From: Microplitis mediator
Lineage: Eukaryota > Arthropoda > Insecta > Hymenoptera > Braconidae
DNA length: 64,000 bases
Reading direction: 5' to 3'
Assembly (NCBI RefSeq): GCF_029852145.1
Contig: NC_079976.1
Location: 17,505,117 to 17,569,116, forward strand
How positions within the stretch are numbered: position 1 is the stretch's first letter; every line of letters starts with the position of its first letter. This document shows, piece by piece, positions 31,898 to 44,061 of this stretch. The notes under the pieces are model-generated. The model had not been told where the DNA came from. It was given only the letters and a program-made list of their open reading frames with translations, and did not search any database. A program made the position numbers and the translations under genes.

Positions 31898-33735
31898 CAC
31901 TGGTCACAGAAATTAAGGGATAGAAAAAAAATCCGAAATTTTTAGGTGATTTTCAACATGCTGTAACTCGGTGAAAAATGGTCGTATAAGAAAAATAAAA
32001 AAAGCAAATTGTAGCCTCAAGTTTCTAGTTTTCATATCTGGACCTCAAAATTTTTTATCATGTACGGTTCCGGAGTAATCATAAGAAAACCAACGAAAAA
32101 AAAATTTTTTTAATTTTTGCTGGTCTTTCAATACCTCTATGGGCGACAATAAATTTTTTTGATTAATTCGACTGTCTGACTTTTCTCGGAAATTTTATGC
32201 CCTTTAATTTGGTGGCCTTAAAAAGTCTCTACGACGATTTTTCGCCGAGTTATCATTGATCAAAGCAAAAATTTTTTTTACCGCCGGCATTAGAGTTACC
32301 CAAAGGGTATGTTTGTTAAGTTGACATTTGAAGCAGATGCAGTTACAGCGGTAAAAAAAATTTTAGGAATTTTTTTTTGACAATGATAAATCATTCCAGA
32401 TACAACAAAAAAAAAATTTTGGAAAAAAAAAATTTTGGAAAAAAAAAATTTTGAAAAAAAAAAAAAATTTTTATCAAAATTTTTTTTTTTTTCAATTTTT
32501 TTCGATAATCGATCTTTTTGATCAAAGAAATTAAGATTATCGGTGAAAAAACCATTTTCAAATCGAAAAAATGAACAAAAACCGAGAAACTACCAATAAT
32601 GGTGATTTTTGACAAAATCGATAAATTCAAAGATTCGGGGCACTAAGAAAGAAAAATCGCAGCGATTCGAAATTTGTAGGGTTTTTTCAGGACACTTTGA
32701 GGTTGAAAAAAAGTCGAAGATATCCTTTGTTCATCCGTTATATCCAAAGTTCTAGCAAGATTTCCGACTATCCTTAAATTTGTGAATTTTGACCTGTTTT
32801 TTACTAAACAATATCGCTTTAAAAAAAATTTTTCTATCAAATGCCACTAATTTTGCCTTATGAAGAATATTTTCCAGTTTTCAAAACCCTGCTTTCATTC
32901 TCTGTACGGCCAATACATCCGGAGTTATTGATTATCAAAGCCAAAATGGACTTTTTTGCTTTGATCAATGATAACTCGGCGCCAAATCGTCGTAGAGACT
33001 TTTTAAGGCCACCAAATTAAAGGGCATAAAATTTCCGAGAAAAGTCAGACAGTCGGATTATTTAAAAAAATTTATTGTCGCCCATAAAGGTATTGAAAGA
33101 CCAGCAAAAATTTTGAAAAATTTTTTTTCGTTGGTTTTCTTATGATTACTCCGGAACCGTACATGATAAAAAATTTTGAGGTCCAGATCTGAAAACTAGA
33201 AACTTGAGGCTACAATTTGCTTTTTTCAGATTTTTTATACGGCCATTTTCCACCGAGTTACAGCATGTTGAAAATCACCTAAAAATTTCGGATTTTTTTT
33301 CTATTCCTTAATTTCTGTGACCAGTGTATTAGTTTAGTGTAATTAAAAACATAAATGTAACGGTGAAAAACAAAATTGTGAACGTATATATAACGCTAGA
33401 TTCAGTGCAATCTACTAGAACAATACAAATAAAAAAACATCCAGTTACTGCAACCACAGGTACTGTAAATTTAAGTTATCATATAAGTCAATTGAATTAT
33501 TAATTCACCGATAACTCGTCCCACAGACAAAAGAGATATTTTTACGTTTAAAATTACCGGTTCTCACCGATTATAAAATAAAATTCTTATAGTAATATTT
33601 CATTGTAAAATTCGAAAGTATACGAGTAAGTGTGGGCGGCTCGCCACCTTATGTCCTCGCTATAATTCCGAATTAATAATCGTTTTTTTTTGTTTATGCA
33701 AATAGTGTCGGCTGATTAGCCACCTAATAATAATT
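30982..33735 (+). repeat. Scattered GGC..GCCACC mini-hairpin motif
   Basis: Four related sites are gtcggccgtttagccacctaat (about 30983), gttggctgctagccacctat (about 31064), gggcggctcgccacctta (about 33636) and gtcggctgattagccacctaat (about 33709). Each can form a short GGC/GCC stem. They flank the hairpin element at 31898-33326 and probably mark one older element that it entered. Confidence 0.45.
31898..33326. mobile_element. Tc1/mariner-type non-autonomous hairpin element with ~380-bp inverted repeats
   Basis: Ends CACTGGTCACAGAAATTAAG and its complement, flanked by TA at 31896-31897 and 33327-33328, the Tc1/mariner target duplication. The inverted match continues to about 32275 on the left and 32950 on the right, including a block around aggccaccaaattaaagggc. 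The interior is A/T homopolymer-rich and has no transposase. Confidence 0.82.
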
Positions 33736-33927
33736 TTAATCTCAGATATTATTGTATACATATCGTCGGAATTTTTTTGTAGAATATATTAGTAATTTAA
33801 TTTGTACATCCAACAATAATTTTTTTATTTCAAAATACCTCCCAGATAATCTACTTAGGGTGATCCCGGTCTAGTGGTCGAAAGACTAGGGCCGAAAATG
33901 ATAATAATAATTGTCCATCGGTACCCG

Positions 33928-34770
33928 TTACCTGGACGTAACACTATCAAATAAAATATGGCGATTAACAATATTTTCAATTTTGTGTCTGAAAACTACA
34001 CTATCTAATCTCAATCTTGTTAATTTTAAATTTGACTCATATATAATTTGTCGTTTGTTAAACCACTTCCAACGAAATTTGGCACAATCATCATTATGCT
34101 CGGTTTTATCAGATATAACAATGTTTTTATCTTGTTCAATTCTTTTACGATCTAATTGTTCATCACGTAAAATTTTAATTATGATTTTATTTCGTAAAGC
34201 ATCCCGACGGTGTTTCATCATATTCAAATTCATAAATTTTTTCGTTACTCTGCTATATGTTTTTTTATTACTAATATTATTGATCTTATGCATAACTTAC
34301 GGTACTCGGGAACCAGGATCAATGTAACATAACTTTTTGTATTTATTTTTATTTACATCATTTTTATAATCATACAAATGCTCATTTTCCGGAAGACCTA
34401 CTAACTTTTTATTCTGTTTATAACGTGACATTGATACTGACACACCAACACCGTTAGTTTTTATGGAACAACCGAACCTAACATTAGATGACTTTTTTAT
34501 TTTATGTACTTTGTCCCATATTTCTAATGGTTTGTTTTGTAAATTACCTTTAAATTTTTCAATCTTTGGATCAATTACACCTGCTCGTTGTAATACATAG
34601 TACCAGCTTTGGGTATTGTAATTTATAAAATTGAGTCAATTCTGTCCTATAGGGAACACAGCAAATGATTTAATATTGTTCTTACTTAACTCACATTGAT
34701 ATTTTATCCAATAATAAATTGAATCGAACTATTTTGTATTATCTTTTGTATCCCATAATTATCGCAGATT
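33928..34770 (-). pseudogene. Fanzor/TnpB-like RNA-guided nuclease remnant, C-terminal part
   Basis: Minus-strand pieces in at least two frames. From 34770 down: KSFAVFPIGQN and NTQSWYYVLQ blocks (with an in-frame TGA near 34637), WDKVHKI, and KTNGVGVSVSMSRY, which matches the Fanzor I.TDGVSVSV pattern. A one-base shift near 34315 exposes YIDPGSR, the RuvC-I DPG motif. After a stop, 34293-33928 encodes SNKKTYSRVTKKF and FRWKWFNKRQ, resembling the Fanzor stretch that ends in (F)RW..Y.KRQ. The RuvC-II, zinc ribbon and RuvC-III parts are absent beyond 33928. Its N-terminal half appears at 44484-46017, displaced by a nested insertion. The family call rests on motif order, not on a search. Confidence 0.58.
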
Positions 34771-34810
34771 TTTACACCAATATTTATTGGTGTTAAAATT
34801 TCTCCATACA

Positions 34811-35161
34811 TTATTGCTTCGCGTCGTCACGAGGGGCGAAGTCGAGGACATACGAAATGCCCCCACTTCCACGGCGCGGTGAGCTGATCAGCTCGATGAG
34901 GGCCCGCTCTTCCTCATTCGCAAGATCACCCTCACGAATGACGATGGGGGCCCCCTCTCCCTGTCTTTGCGCCCGGAGTTCTCTGACCCGGCGTCTTCTT
35001 TCCCGCCGACGGCGTGTCTGCAAGTTGACACGGGCCTGGTACGCTTCCCGTGCTTCTGGGGCCGCTTCGGGGGCCGGGGCTTGCTTGCGTCGAGCCCGAC
35101 GACGTTGGTTCTTAGTCAGACGCCGTTCTGCAGCCTCCTTGTCGTTGCCCGAATCTGCCAT
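34811..35161 (-). CDS. Basic accessory ORF 3' of gypsy pol (116 residues)
   Basis: ATG at 35161, eight bases after the pol stop. The N-terminal two thirds are very Arg-rich (NQRRRARRKQ, RRRRERRRRVRELRAQRQ), like a nucleic-acid-binding or nuclear localisation segment. The C-terminal third is acidic to neutral. It is not envelope-like: no signal peptide or transmembrane segment. High GC relative to the window and an intact frame suggest a real element gene. I do not recognise the family. Confidence 0.5.
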   Translation of the reverse strand: MADSGNDKEAAERRLTKNQRRRARRKQAPAPEAAPEAREAYQARVNLQTRRRRERRRRVRELRAQRQGEGAPIVIREGDLANEEERALIELISSPRRGSGGISYVLDFAPRDDAKQ

Positions 35162-35168
35162 CCTGAAA

Positions 35169-38100
35169 TTACAACGCGACTATTTTATTACGCGGACTTG
35201 ATCGCGGTATTTTCAAGTCAGCCGTGTAATGGGTACCGAGGTTCTTGCCAGCTTCGTTACGCAATTGTACGACTACCGGGCTTATGATTTTATCTACAAA
35301 GGCAGGTCCCAGAAATTTATGAGCTAACGTCGCACAGTACCGGTCAGCTTTCTTTGACAGCTTTCGATTTGGGTAGTTAACCCGATCACCGATATTGAGC
35401 ACTGGGGGCTCTTTCGCACGTTTATTATAATACTGGGCTTGAGTATCACTCTCTTTTCTCATCACAGTCTCGACTCGATGACGTAACTGGTCCATGCGAG
35501 TCATTCTAATTTTCCATTCCGGGTTATCGTTTTCAAAATCATGAACTTCTAGTTCAGTCGCTCGCCCCGATAAACGCGGTTCGCGGCCATGATTAAGATA
35601 ATATGGTGTTAAATGAATGGACGCGTGATATGACGAGTTATACGCCAACTGGAAGTCACCAAGATGCGCATCCTACAGGGTATGATCTTGATCGATATAA
35701 GCCCTTATCATCGGCTTGAGGGTTCTATTGATCCGCTCAACCGGGTTTCCCTGGGGTTGGGCAAATGCCAGTGGAGTAAACTTGACATCAACACTCTTTA
35801 AATAGTCTCGAAGAGTCTCATTGATAAATTCACGCCCATTATCTGTAACTAAAATCATTGGATAACCCCATCTACTAAAAGCGTTACGTAATGATTCGAC
35901 TACATTCTTACCGTTTTGTTTCCTCAACGGATAGATCTCGATAAACCAAGTATAAAGGTCTTGTATTATGAGAATGTACTCGAATCCTTTACGCGACTGT
36001 GGAAATGGACCAGTTACATCGGCTGCCACGATAGCCCAAGGTTCGATAGGTTGACGAGTCCGCATAGGGGCATGAGAAGATGTCTGTTTATATTTAGTCC
36101 TTTTACAGACTTCGCACTCCTCAATGTATTCGCTGATATCACGATACATTCCTGGCCAGTAGTTCTTGATACAAATTCTTTGATACATCTTCTCACGCCC
36201 TAGGTGAGCGGCGTCCGGGTCTTCATGATTCCTGCGAAGGATCTCATGGACTTCGGACTCTCGCGCCACCCTTTTCCATGCGTCATTATCACCTATCGTG
36301 TCTTTCAAATGGTCAGGTTTGTAATACTCCAGTCTGTTGTCGACTATACGCCACCCCGGATAATTATTAGGGTTTTTAGTGACATTCTCAATACGTGCAT
36401 CATACCAATCTTTTGCCAGTACTGAAGTAAAATTTAGGTTAGTATTCTTCAAGTTTTCAAGGACTTCGGACCACGGGGCCGGTTCAACATCCTCGTGTAA
36501 CCGAGAAAGTGCATCCGGGCCCTCATTTTCGGTCCCCCTGCGGTGTTCGATGGTGACTTGGCTAGCAATCAATTCAATTGCCCAACGAGCCAGTCGACCA
36601 CTGGGGTCCTTAAGCGAATGAAGCCACTTGAGTGACGAATGGTCTGTAATAACGGTGAACGGTGCGCCTTCCAAGTAGCAACGGAGCTTACGCACGGCCC
36701 ACACAACCGCAAGGCATTCCTTTACCGTTGTAGTGTACCGTGTTTCAGCTCCGCGCAACGGGCGACTTAAACAAGTTATTAAATATTCCTTACTTGTGTC
36801 AGGATCTTTCTGCACAAGAAAAGCACCGAGACCAGTATCACTTGCATCGGTATACAAATAATACGGTAAACCAACTTTTGGGATGGAAAGAGGCTTGGCA
36901 TTAATTAATGCCTTCTTAAGTTGTTGGAAAGCTTCCTCTTCTTTCTCACCCCAAACCCAAGTAGCTGTAGGACTACAGAGTTTGTTTAAGGGTCCTTGTA
37001 CACGAGCAATATTTTGTAGGTGACGATGAAACCAATTTATCATGCCACAGAACCTTCGAAGTTGTTTACGAGTGGCGGGGCGGGGGTATTGGATGATTGG
37101 AGCCATTTTTTCTGGTTCTGGTCTTAATCCCTCACAATCGACAATGAAGCCTAGGAATTTTACTTCCGAGCGCGCGAATTCACACTTAGTGAGATTTATT
37201 AAAAGACCAGCCTCACGAAAAACTTCGAATACTAAAGAGAGAAGCTCTTTATGTTCCTCATAGGTCTCACTAATTATGACCCAATCATCCAGATACGCAA
37301 ATACTTTCTCCGCCCACACCATCGGTAATTTACGATCAGCAAGAAGCTTAATAAAGCGTTCACGTAATTTATCCATGGCCTTTTGAAAAGTGCTGGGAGC
37401 ACCACAAAGACCATATGGCATGCGGGCGGCATGATGCACCGCACTGAGAATGCGCAGCATATTCGGCAAAGGATGCGCTGGTGGAGATGTCAATTTATTT
37501 ACTGGGCGATAGTCCACGCAGTAACGTAAATCACCCGACGCTTTGGGAACCATAACCGGTGAGCACGACCACGGACTTACACTATCCCGAATGTAACCCT
37601 TTTCTTTTAATTCAGTGACTTGACGATTTAATTCAGCAGATATGGCTGGGCTTCGTCGATAAGGACGAATCCTTACCGGTTTAGCACCAGCCTCTATCAC
37701 AATGGTATGCTGAACCAAATCGGTTAGTCCCTGATTAGGTAATGACTCGAATTTCTGCATCTCAAGTTTTAAGAATCGGTCGAAGTCTTCACGTTGTTCG
37801 GTAGTTAGTAAATTGAACATTGTAGGGTTTTCTCGGCAACGGATTAGCTCGAATGGATGTTCTTCATTACTGACGTCAAAACGCCAGGTTCGTTTCCCAC
37901 AATCGATTTTTAAATTAAACGACATAGCAAAATCCATTCCCAGAACTACTTGATGACTTAAACCGTCCAATACACTTAAGTACTGCTCTCCCGCAACTGT
38001 ACCAACCTGAATAATGAAAGGGGCTCCGCCTTTAGTTTTACAGAGCGTGTGGTTGGCTAACAGGACACCACCGCGCTGCGTATCATCAGGTGTTAGTTCA

Positions 38101-39497
38101 CCAGAGCTCAACTCATATACATTCTCGTAAATGCGAGAGTTGATATATGAGCGTTCGCTACCGGTGTCAATAATGCCTTCCAACTGTACTCCAAATACCC
38201 AAATGGATATTGGAATACGAGCAGTGATGATAGGCGCGCGGGGTCCAGTGCCGGGTATAAAGGCTGTTCGGGATGCAATACGAGTGATGAGAGATGCAGG
38301 AAGATGATTTTTAGATAAAATATCAGGAATAAACGAAGCACGAGAAGTGGCAGAGGATTGAGGGGTACCTGAAGGAAAATATTCAGGTACAGAATTGTCT
38401 GACTCGAAACCAGAGTCTAATTCTTCCTCCGTAGGACCCTCTATATCCTCAACCTCCTCCTCGTGTTCCTGAGGGATAGGTTCTAGTCCACAAAGGTAGG
38501 GTACATTATCAAGGTTCACTTGATGAGGTTCCAAACTGTCATCAGGGCCAACAGACTCAATTAAATTAAAATTACTTGACGACGCGTTTTCAAAAAGATC
38601 AAGAAGACGTTTCAGAGCAGATGTATGGCTTTCATCATTAACGTCGTTTATAAAACTACATAAATTAATTAAATCTTGATCAGAAAGATTTTTAAAATTA
38701 CCATCATTATGAGATTGAATTAAATGATTAAAATTAAATTTATTAATTAAAACTAAATCATCAGGTGACCTCAATGTCACTGACATGTCTGAGGTACCCG
38801 AGGGACTTTCCAAATAAATTTCCTCTAAGTTACCGGCGTTCAAATTATTTAAAATAGAATTAAAATCAATAAATATACAACTATTTACAACATTGTTTTC
38901 CAAAGTATTTACACCCAAATCCAAAACTTCCATTTCCTCCTCGTTAACAGTCGGCACATCACCCAAGTGCTCGACGTCAGCATCCCTGACATGTGTCGAC
39001 GAACACACGTCAAGAGTAACCACCTGGGCCTGAGGAATGACTCCCAGTCCCGAGGTATCATCCCTGACCTGTGCCGTCGTACACATTTCAGGGGAATAGA
39101 CATCTCGCCCTTGTGAGATGTCCCTACCACCAACCCCAACCTCCAGATTTACATTACTTAACCTAACCTTTTCCTTCTGACTTTTCTGCCAATTAACCAC
39201 CCGTAAAATCCTCTTAGGTGTTAATTTCCTTTTCCTTCTCTTAACATTATTCCCTTGAAGAGGGCTACAACTACTAATTTGACTAGAATCTTTATTTACA
39301 ATTTTATTAGACTTGACATTAAAATGTTGACTAGGATTAAATCTCGAATTAAAATTTGAATTGAATTTACTTGAATAAAGTTTTGAGTTGAATTTAGAAT
39401 TTACACTATTTACTTTCCCGACAGTCTGTTTCCCCTGATTGACTGACCTCCCGCCGCGTCTGGAAGGGGAAACTACCCAGACTGGCGACGATTTTTT
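35169..39497 (-). pseudogene. Gypsy pol polyprotein (protease-RT-RNase H-integrase), inactivated
   Basis: In the -1 frame of gag and open from the overlap at 39497. A long acidic linker (about residues 100-420) precedes protease (IIDTGS near 38165). RT has VSPWSCSPVMVPK, MPYGLCGAPSTFQ and YLDD (near 37290), but the segment between the PLPNM block and MPYGL (near 37440) is too short. The motif A stretch with its catalytic Asp (normally FS.LDL..GY) is deleted in frame. RNase H starts YTDASDTGLG (near 36850). Integrase shows a zinc-binding NHEDPDAAHLG...CEVC and a D,D,E core (ADVTGP, VTDNGREF, NPVER). An in-frame TAG at 35673-35675 precedes the integrase C-terminus (KFLGPAFVDKIISPVVV, end 35169). 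Two lesions, motif A deletion and nonsense codon, make it non-functional. Confidence 0.85.
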
Positions 39498-41950
39498 GGA
39501 TCAGAGGGAGGTGGTAAAGCAGGATTTATATGAACTGTGTTATTAGGATAACTACCTGATGGTAATGATGCGTTAGATGGTATAGCTGCAGACGAGTTGG
39601 ACTGAATAAGTAGACCGCAGTTTTGTCTTACGTGTCCCAGTTCTTGACAAAAAGTGCATACGTCTGCACGCGGGTTTTCGCAACGGTCGAACGTATGACC
39701 AGCTTGACCGCAATTATGACAGGTGGCGATTCTACGTGGATTTCGCGACGGAAAAAGTGCATAGCTACGATCCACTGGTCTTGGAGGCGCAGAAGGTGGC
39801 ACTGAGTGTTGGTTATGTTGACATTGAGAACAAGTACACGCGTGGGCTGTATTAGATTGCTGTTGAGGTTGATCACCAACAGGCTGAGATTGAGTGAACG
39901 GGGTAGAAGGTGGAAAGCGGTGTGGTTGTCCACCACGGATCTGGACATCGAAACGTGGACGAGGACGGTAGTCTGCCCCTCGCCACGATTGTCCACTGCT
40001 GTTAACCGCAGCACACACCATGTAATTTCCATCTGCTTCCTCTCTTACCTCCTCAATCAACAGCGGCTGTCGGTGATCACCATCTACTAGGTTGAATTCA
40101 GCATTCTGGAAATTCTGGAGGGCCGAGAAGCGAATCCTCTCCTTCTGCTTGGTAGACTTGTCCACCAGAGACTTCTCAGCGCCATATACCCTTCTGCACT
40201 CCTCCACAGACACAGTAGCCTCGTGCACAGCAGACAGTAAGCCTTCGTAACTAAAAACAGGACGAGAGTAAACAAGAGTACGCACTTCATCTGGAAGATG
40301 ATTACGAATACTTATTACCTGTTCAGATTCAGTCGGTGGGTTGCGCATCGAAAGATACTTCTGCTGCATCCGAAATATTGAATCACAACTGTTTTCACCG
40401 TCTTGGGGCTTAATTTGCCCAATCTCCATTAAGATTTGTTGATCAGATTTTGAAGAACCAAATGTTCTACAAAATTCAACTTTAAACTGGTCATACGTCC
40501 GCCATCTTAGAAAATTAAGATCATACCAACGCGATATTTTATCCTGTAACAAATAGCTCATGAGACGCAAAATCTCTTCATTAGACCACCCCTCGCGGTT
40601 AGCCCTGGCTTCAACCGACGCAATAAAATCATTCGCAGATGAATCGCCTTGTGGAAAGCGTAATGACCACATATTTAATTGTGAACGGATATCTTTCCAT
40701 CTTTGAGATGTTCCGAAACTCCTACGTGGCATGTGTTGATAATTATTGACCGAACGATTATCAAAACCAGGATTTCCCTGAGCTAGGTCTTCTACGTGCT
40801 CGAAACCCATGCGCATATTCGGGTCGTCTCGACTCGGGTCACCTAAGCAACCCAGAGGAGGTACCGGAATATGCCCAGGACCCTGCAATAGATTAGGTGG
40901 TGATCTTCTACCAATTAATCCAAGTGTATCCCTCTCCCCCCTACCAGCACCATGATTAGACAAAATCATAGGGTTGCGGAAAGATTGAGACACACTTGGA
41001 TCCCTGTATGCCCCAAAAGAAGTTCCTGGATCGGCTGGGTCGGAAACAACTGGCAACGGATCATGAAAATTTAGTAAATTATTACTATTATGTAAATTTC
41101 TCTGCTGAATAATACTTTGAAATAAATTATGTTGTTGTGCAATTGGATCTATTGATGCTAAATTATTGTTTGCCGTTAAATTACTATTTGATGCTAAATT
41201 ACTATTTGATGCTAAGTTACTATTTACCGCTAAATTACTATTTGATGCTAAATTACGTACAACTGAATTTTGTGGTAAAGCTAAATTATTAATTTGATTG
41301 CCATTATTATTTGCTACTAAATTGTTATTAACTTGAGCCGGATTATTATTTAAGTTGTTGTTATGTTGAACCGGATTATTATTTAAGTTGTTGTTATCTA
41401 TTAAATTATTATTATTGGCATTGTTATTATTCACATTGTTATTAACATGAACATGATCCTCCAACCAAGCTTGTTCCCGAACCATCAGCCGATCCAGGGC
41501 TTCAGTTAGTCTTTCTATTGCCTGAGCATTGGTTCGGTTCATTTCATTTTGTGTCCCAATTAATCCTGATAAATTTTCTACACGGGCCCCAATTTACATT
41601 TGATTAGTTACTAGGCTATCAATTCTCGCCCCGACTTGAGTTAATACTGGGTTAGACCCAGGGGAAGAAGCGTTATTAACTCTCGTATCGACCGAGATTT
41701 GGTTAGCTCCGCTTTGTGTGCTACTAGCTGTTGTTACGATTGTTGACGGTACCGAAGTAGTTACTGTGCTAGTAGTTGCGGTAGTAACTGTCGAGTACGC
41801 GGGCGGGGGCGAGTGGTTAACTCGCCCTGTGCCCTGCTGTACCGGAAGTGTCGGGGCATTAGACGCGCACGCACCAACAATGACTACGTCATCGTTGTTA
41901 CGACGTTCTTCTGCCCGCGCTGTACTTGCTGCTCTTGAACGAGTCGACAT
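39473..41950 (-). pseudogene. Gypsy gag with two CCHC zinc knuckles, one nonsense codon
   Basis: ATG at 41950 (MSTRSRAAS). In-frame TAA at 41594-41596, after which the same frame continues to the stop at 39473-39475. A Ser/Thr-rich head is followed by an Asn-rich low-complexity stretch (NNN, ASNSNL repeats, about 41100-41450). The retrotransposon gag domain (WSLRFPQGDSSANDFI, about 40650; RMQQKYLSMRNPPTE, about 40350) comes next, and then two nucleic-acid-binding knuckles near the end, CHNCGQAGHTFDRC and CTFCQELGHVRQNC (about 39620-39730). It packages element RNA in cytoplasmic particles. Apart from the single stop it is well preserved, so the element inserted fairly recently. Confidence 0.85.
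39491..39497 (-). promoter_or_regulatory. Putative -1 ribosomal frameshift site (A AAA AAT)
   Basis: In the gag frame the codons read CCA AAA AAT, giving a canonical X XXY YYZ heptamer 15 bases before the gag stop. Pol is open in exactly the -1 frame from here. No downstream pseudoknot was worked out. Confidence 0.6.
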
Positions 41951-42714
41951 TTTCAAATATTAAATTAAATACGTAAACAGAGAATTAAGAAACTTATTTG
42001 TTTGAGTGTTTAAGCAAAAGGATAATCTCGAAACTAAAGCTGACAAGAACTTTCGACAATATAAATAAATTAATGCGCTTAAAATTTCGAAATTAAAATT
42101 ATAAATAAATTAAAATAAATCTCTATAATAATAAAATTCTATTTTACTTTGCAAGGAACAATGAAACTCAAGTAAAATTACTCGGTAAAAATTTATCTTG
42201 GATTTACAGCAAAATCCAAAGGAATTTTATTTCCTCTGAGTTTTACCTCAACTCAAAATAAAATTCACCCAGCAAAAGTTTACCGAGTTTGTAATTTCTT
42301 ACAAAGTAAAATACTAAATAAAAAAAATTGTAAATGAATGATTATTAAAATAACGTGCATAAATAATAAATAAATAATTAAATCTATAAATAAAATTTAA
42401 AATAATAAAATAACAAATAAATATCACAGATTTTTTTTTTTTTTTTTTTTTTTAATTTTCTCTTTATCTTTTCTTTTTTTTCCAACCATCCAAGGACAAG
42501 GAAAAAAAAACTCAATATAAATTTAGAATCCTAAGTATCAAACTTGTTACGGACTTGGACCTTCCGTCCTCCAAACCAACTCCCCAACTTGCCCACAAAC
42601 CGACGCTACTTTACAACCAAAAAAAACAATTTTATGTATATGAAAAAAAAAAAATTTCCCAAAAGTTTCAAGTCAACAATCTCTCTCTCCTAAATTTTTG
42701 TTAATAAAAATTTA

Positions 42715-42726
42715 CGTTGGGCGCCA
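42715..42726 (-). promoter_or_regulatory. Gypsy primer binding site
   Basis: TGGCGCCCAACG on the minus strand, one base inside the 5' LTR end. This is a common tRNA-primed start of gypsy-type minus-strand synthesis. Confidence 0.75.
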
Positions 42727-42727
42727 A

Positions 42728-43754
42728 TGTAATGGGTGTACTTATTACATGAATTTATTTGTGGTCTCCATGCAACAAATATCCCACTCATGTACAAAAC
42801 TTCAGGTGTTTTGTCAACCTGTCTAACTATGCTCAGGATCTCCAGGTGAGGGTAAAACCCGACTGGACCACGCAGTGAATTAAAAGTTAAGAGAGAGAGA
42901 TATGTTGTAACTTATACTTATAAGGGAAATGTTTTAAATAATTAATAAGAAATTTACAGAAGAAAATGAGTCTGGTATTTATTGAAGACGGGTCGTCTTA
43001 CAAAAATTTATGATGACGGTGAACAATAATTAAAATGCATGGTGAATATGACTCGACAATATTTTGACCTTGAAAATATTTTATAGTGACTCTACTCTAT
43101 GATATTTCTCAATGACTCTATTTTATAATATTACGCAATGACTCTATTTTATAATATTGCTCAAATGACTCTATTAACAATACCAAATGACTCTATTAAC
43201 AATGACAAATGACTCTATTATAATTTTTCACAAGAAAAGACTCCACTCACTTCACACTATCCTCCAACACAGTTCCAAGCCGCCAAAACTCCAATGGTGG
43301 TGTTGCTCCTCACTCTCAGAACCAAGTCCTCCGTCCTCGATATTCACTTCCAGATAAATATTCCAAAAATCCACAGTAATTTATATTTTCCAGAATAAGC
43401 TTCCACTTACCAGTGGGCTTATATGCTCTTGGCAATGGCGTATGTACGAATAGCTTGTACGAGATGTTAAGTATGAAATTTTATATTGGATTGTATAGTT
43501 GCGGGTAATGCGTCCGTTTTCGGTGAATGCCAAAACCAAGAGAACCTCTCTCGACAATCGCCGAGCCTCATACCCCTCACTCGCAGGTTGGCCAACATCG
43601 ACTAAAACAAAACTGTCCCCAAAACTCGACAGCAGTGACCCCAGCGATAAGTGGACTGTTCAATTATCGGCTGTTGTTGTAGGAGGAGGTCGCTCTCGTT
43701 TCGGCGCGAGTCGAATTTGAATTTTTATTAAAACATGAATTTCACCCCGTTACA
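42728..43754 (-). repeat. Gypsy 5' LTR (1027 bp)
   Basis: On the plus strand it starts TGTAATGGG and ends CCCGTTACA, which are imperfect inverted ends. A TATA-like element (TATAAGCCC on the minus strand) is at about 43417-43426. A short array of caatgactctatttta-type repeats lies at about 43085-43225. It abuts the PBS on one side and Mutator-like transposase coding sequence on the other. Confidence 0.75.
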
Positions 43755-44061
43755 GAAGCAATATTTATCAGCCTTAGAAGGTGATCATCGTACTAATAAC
43801 TCAGTCGAAGGCTGGCATTGTGGTCTTCGTAATCGTGCACAAGCTGCGCACTTGAATGTATGGAAGTTTATCCATTTATTACGTGATGAAAAGGCACTTG
43901 TAGATTTGAGGTTGGAGCAGTTGATACGTGGTGATGCTTCAAAGAAATCTAAGGCTATATACATCCGTGATGATCGTCGGATCATTAACGTCGTTAAGAA
44001 ATACCGTGATATTCCCATTGAAGAATATCTGCGGGGTATTTCCCATAATATTAAATTTTAA
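43755..44061 (+). pseudogene. Mutator-like (MULE) transposase C-terminal fragment
   Basis: From the LTR edge to the stop at 44059-44061 the frame reads as the C-terminus of insect MULE-type transposases: DHRTNNSVEGWHCGLRN, VWKFIHLLRDE, EQLIRGD, and the closing YLRGISHNIKF. The DDE core and N-terminus are gone; the gypsy LTR now sits there and by chance contributes an in-frame ATG at 43735. AT-rich sequence to about 44420 may be the element's 3' end. Confidence 0.72.

Larger units (their letters stand above)
34805..43754 (-). mobile_element. Ty3/gypsy LTR retrotransposon, one LTR only, inserted beside a Mutator-like fragment
   Basis: Minus-strand order is 5' LTR (43754-42728), PBS, leader, gag (41950-39473), pol (about 39497-35169) and an extra basic ORF (35161-34811). 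No second LTR or polypurine tract could be found left of 34811; instead the Fanzor remnant begins. The 3' end is therefore deleted, or the boundary lies in rearranged DNA. The right edge, CCCGTTACA|gaagc, cuts into transposase-coding sequence. Confidence 0.85.

Noticed and set aside
34857..35287. Plus-strand frames opposite the basic gypsy ORF
   Set aside because: Shadows of the minus-strand ORF, whose position after pol and intact ATG fit better.
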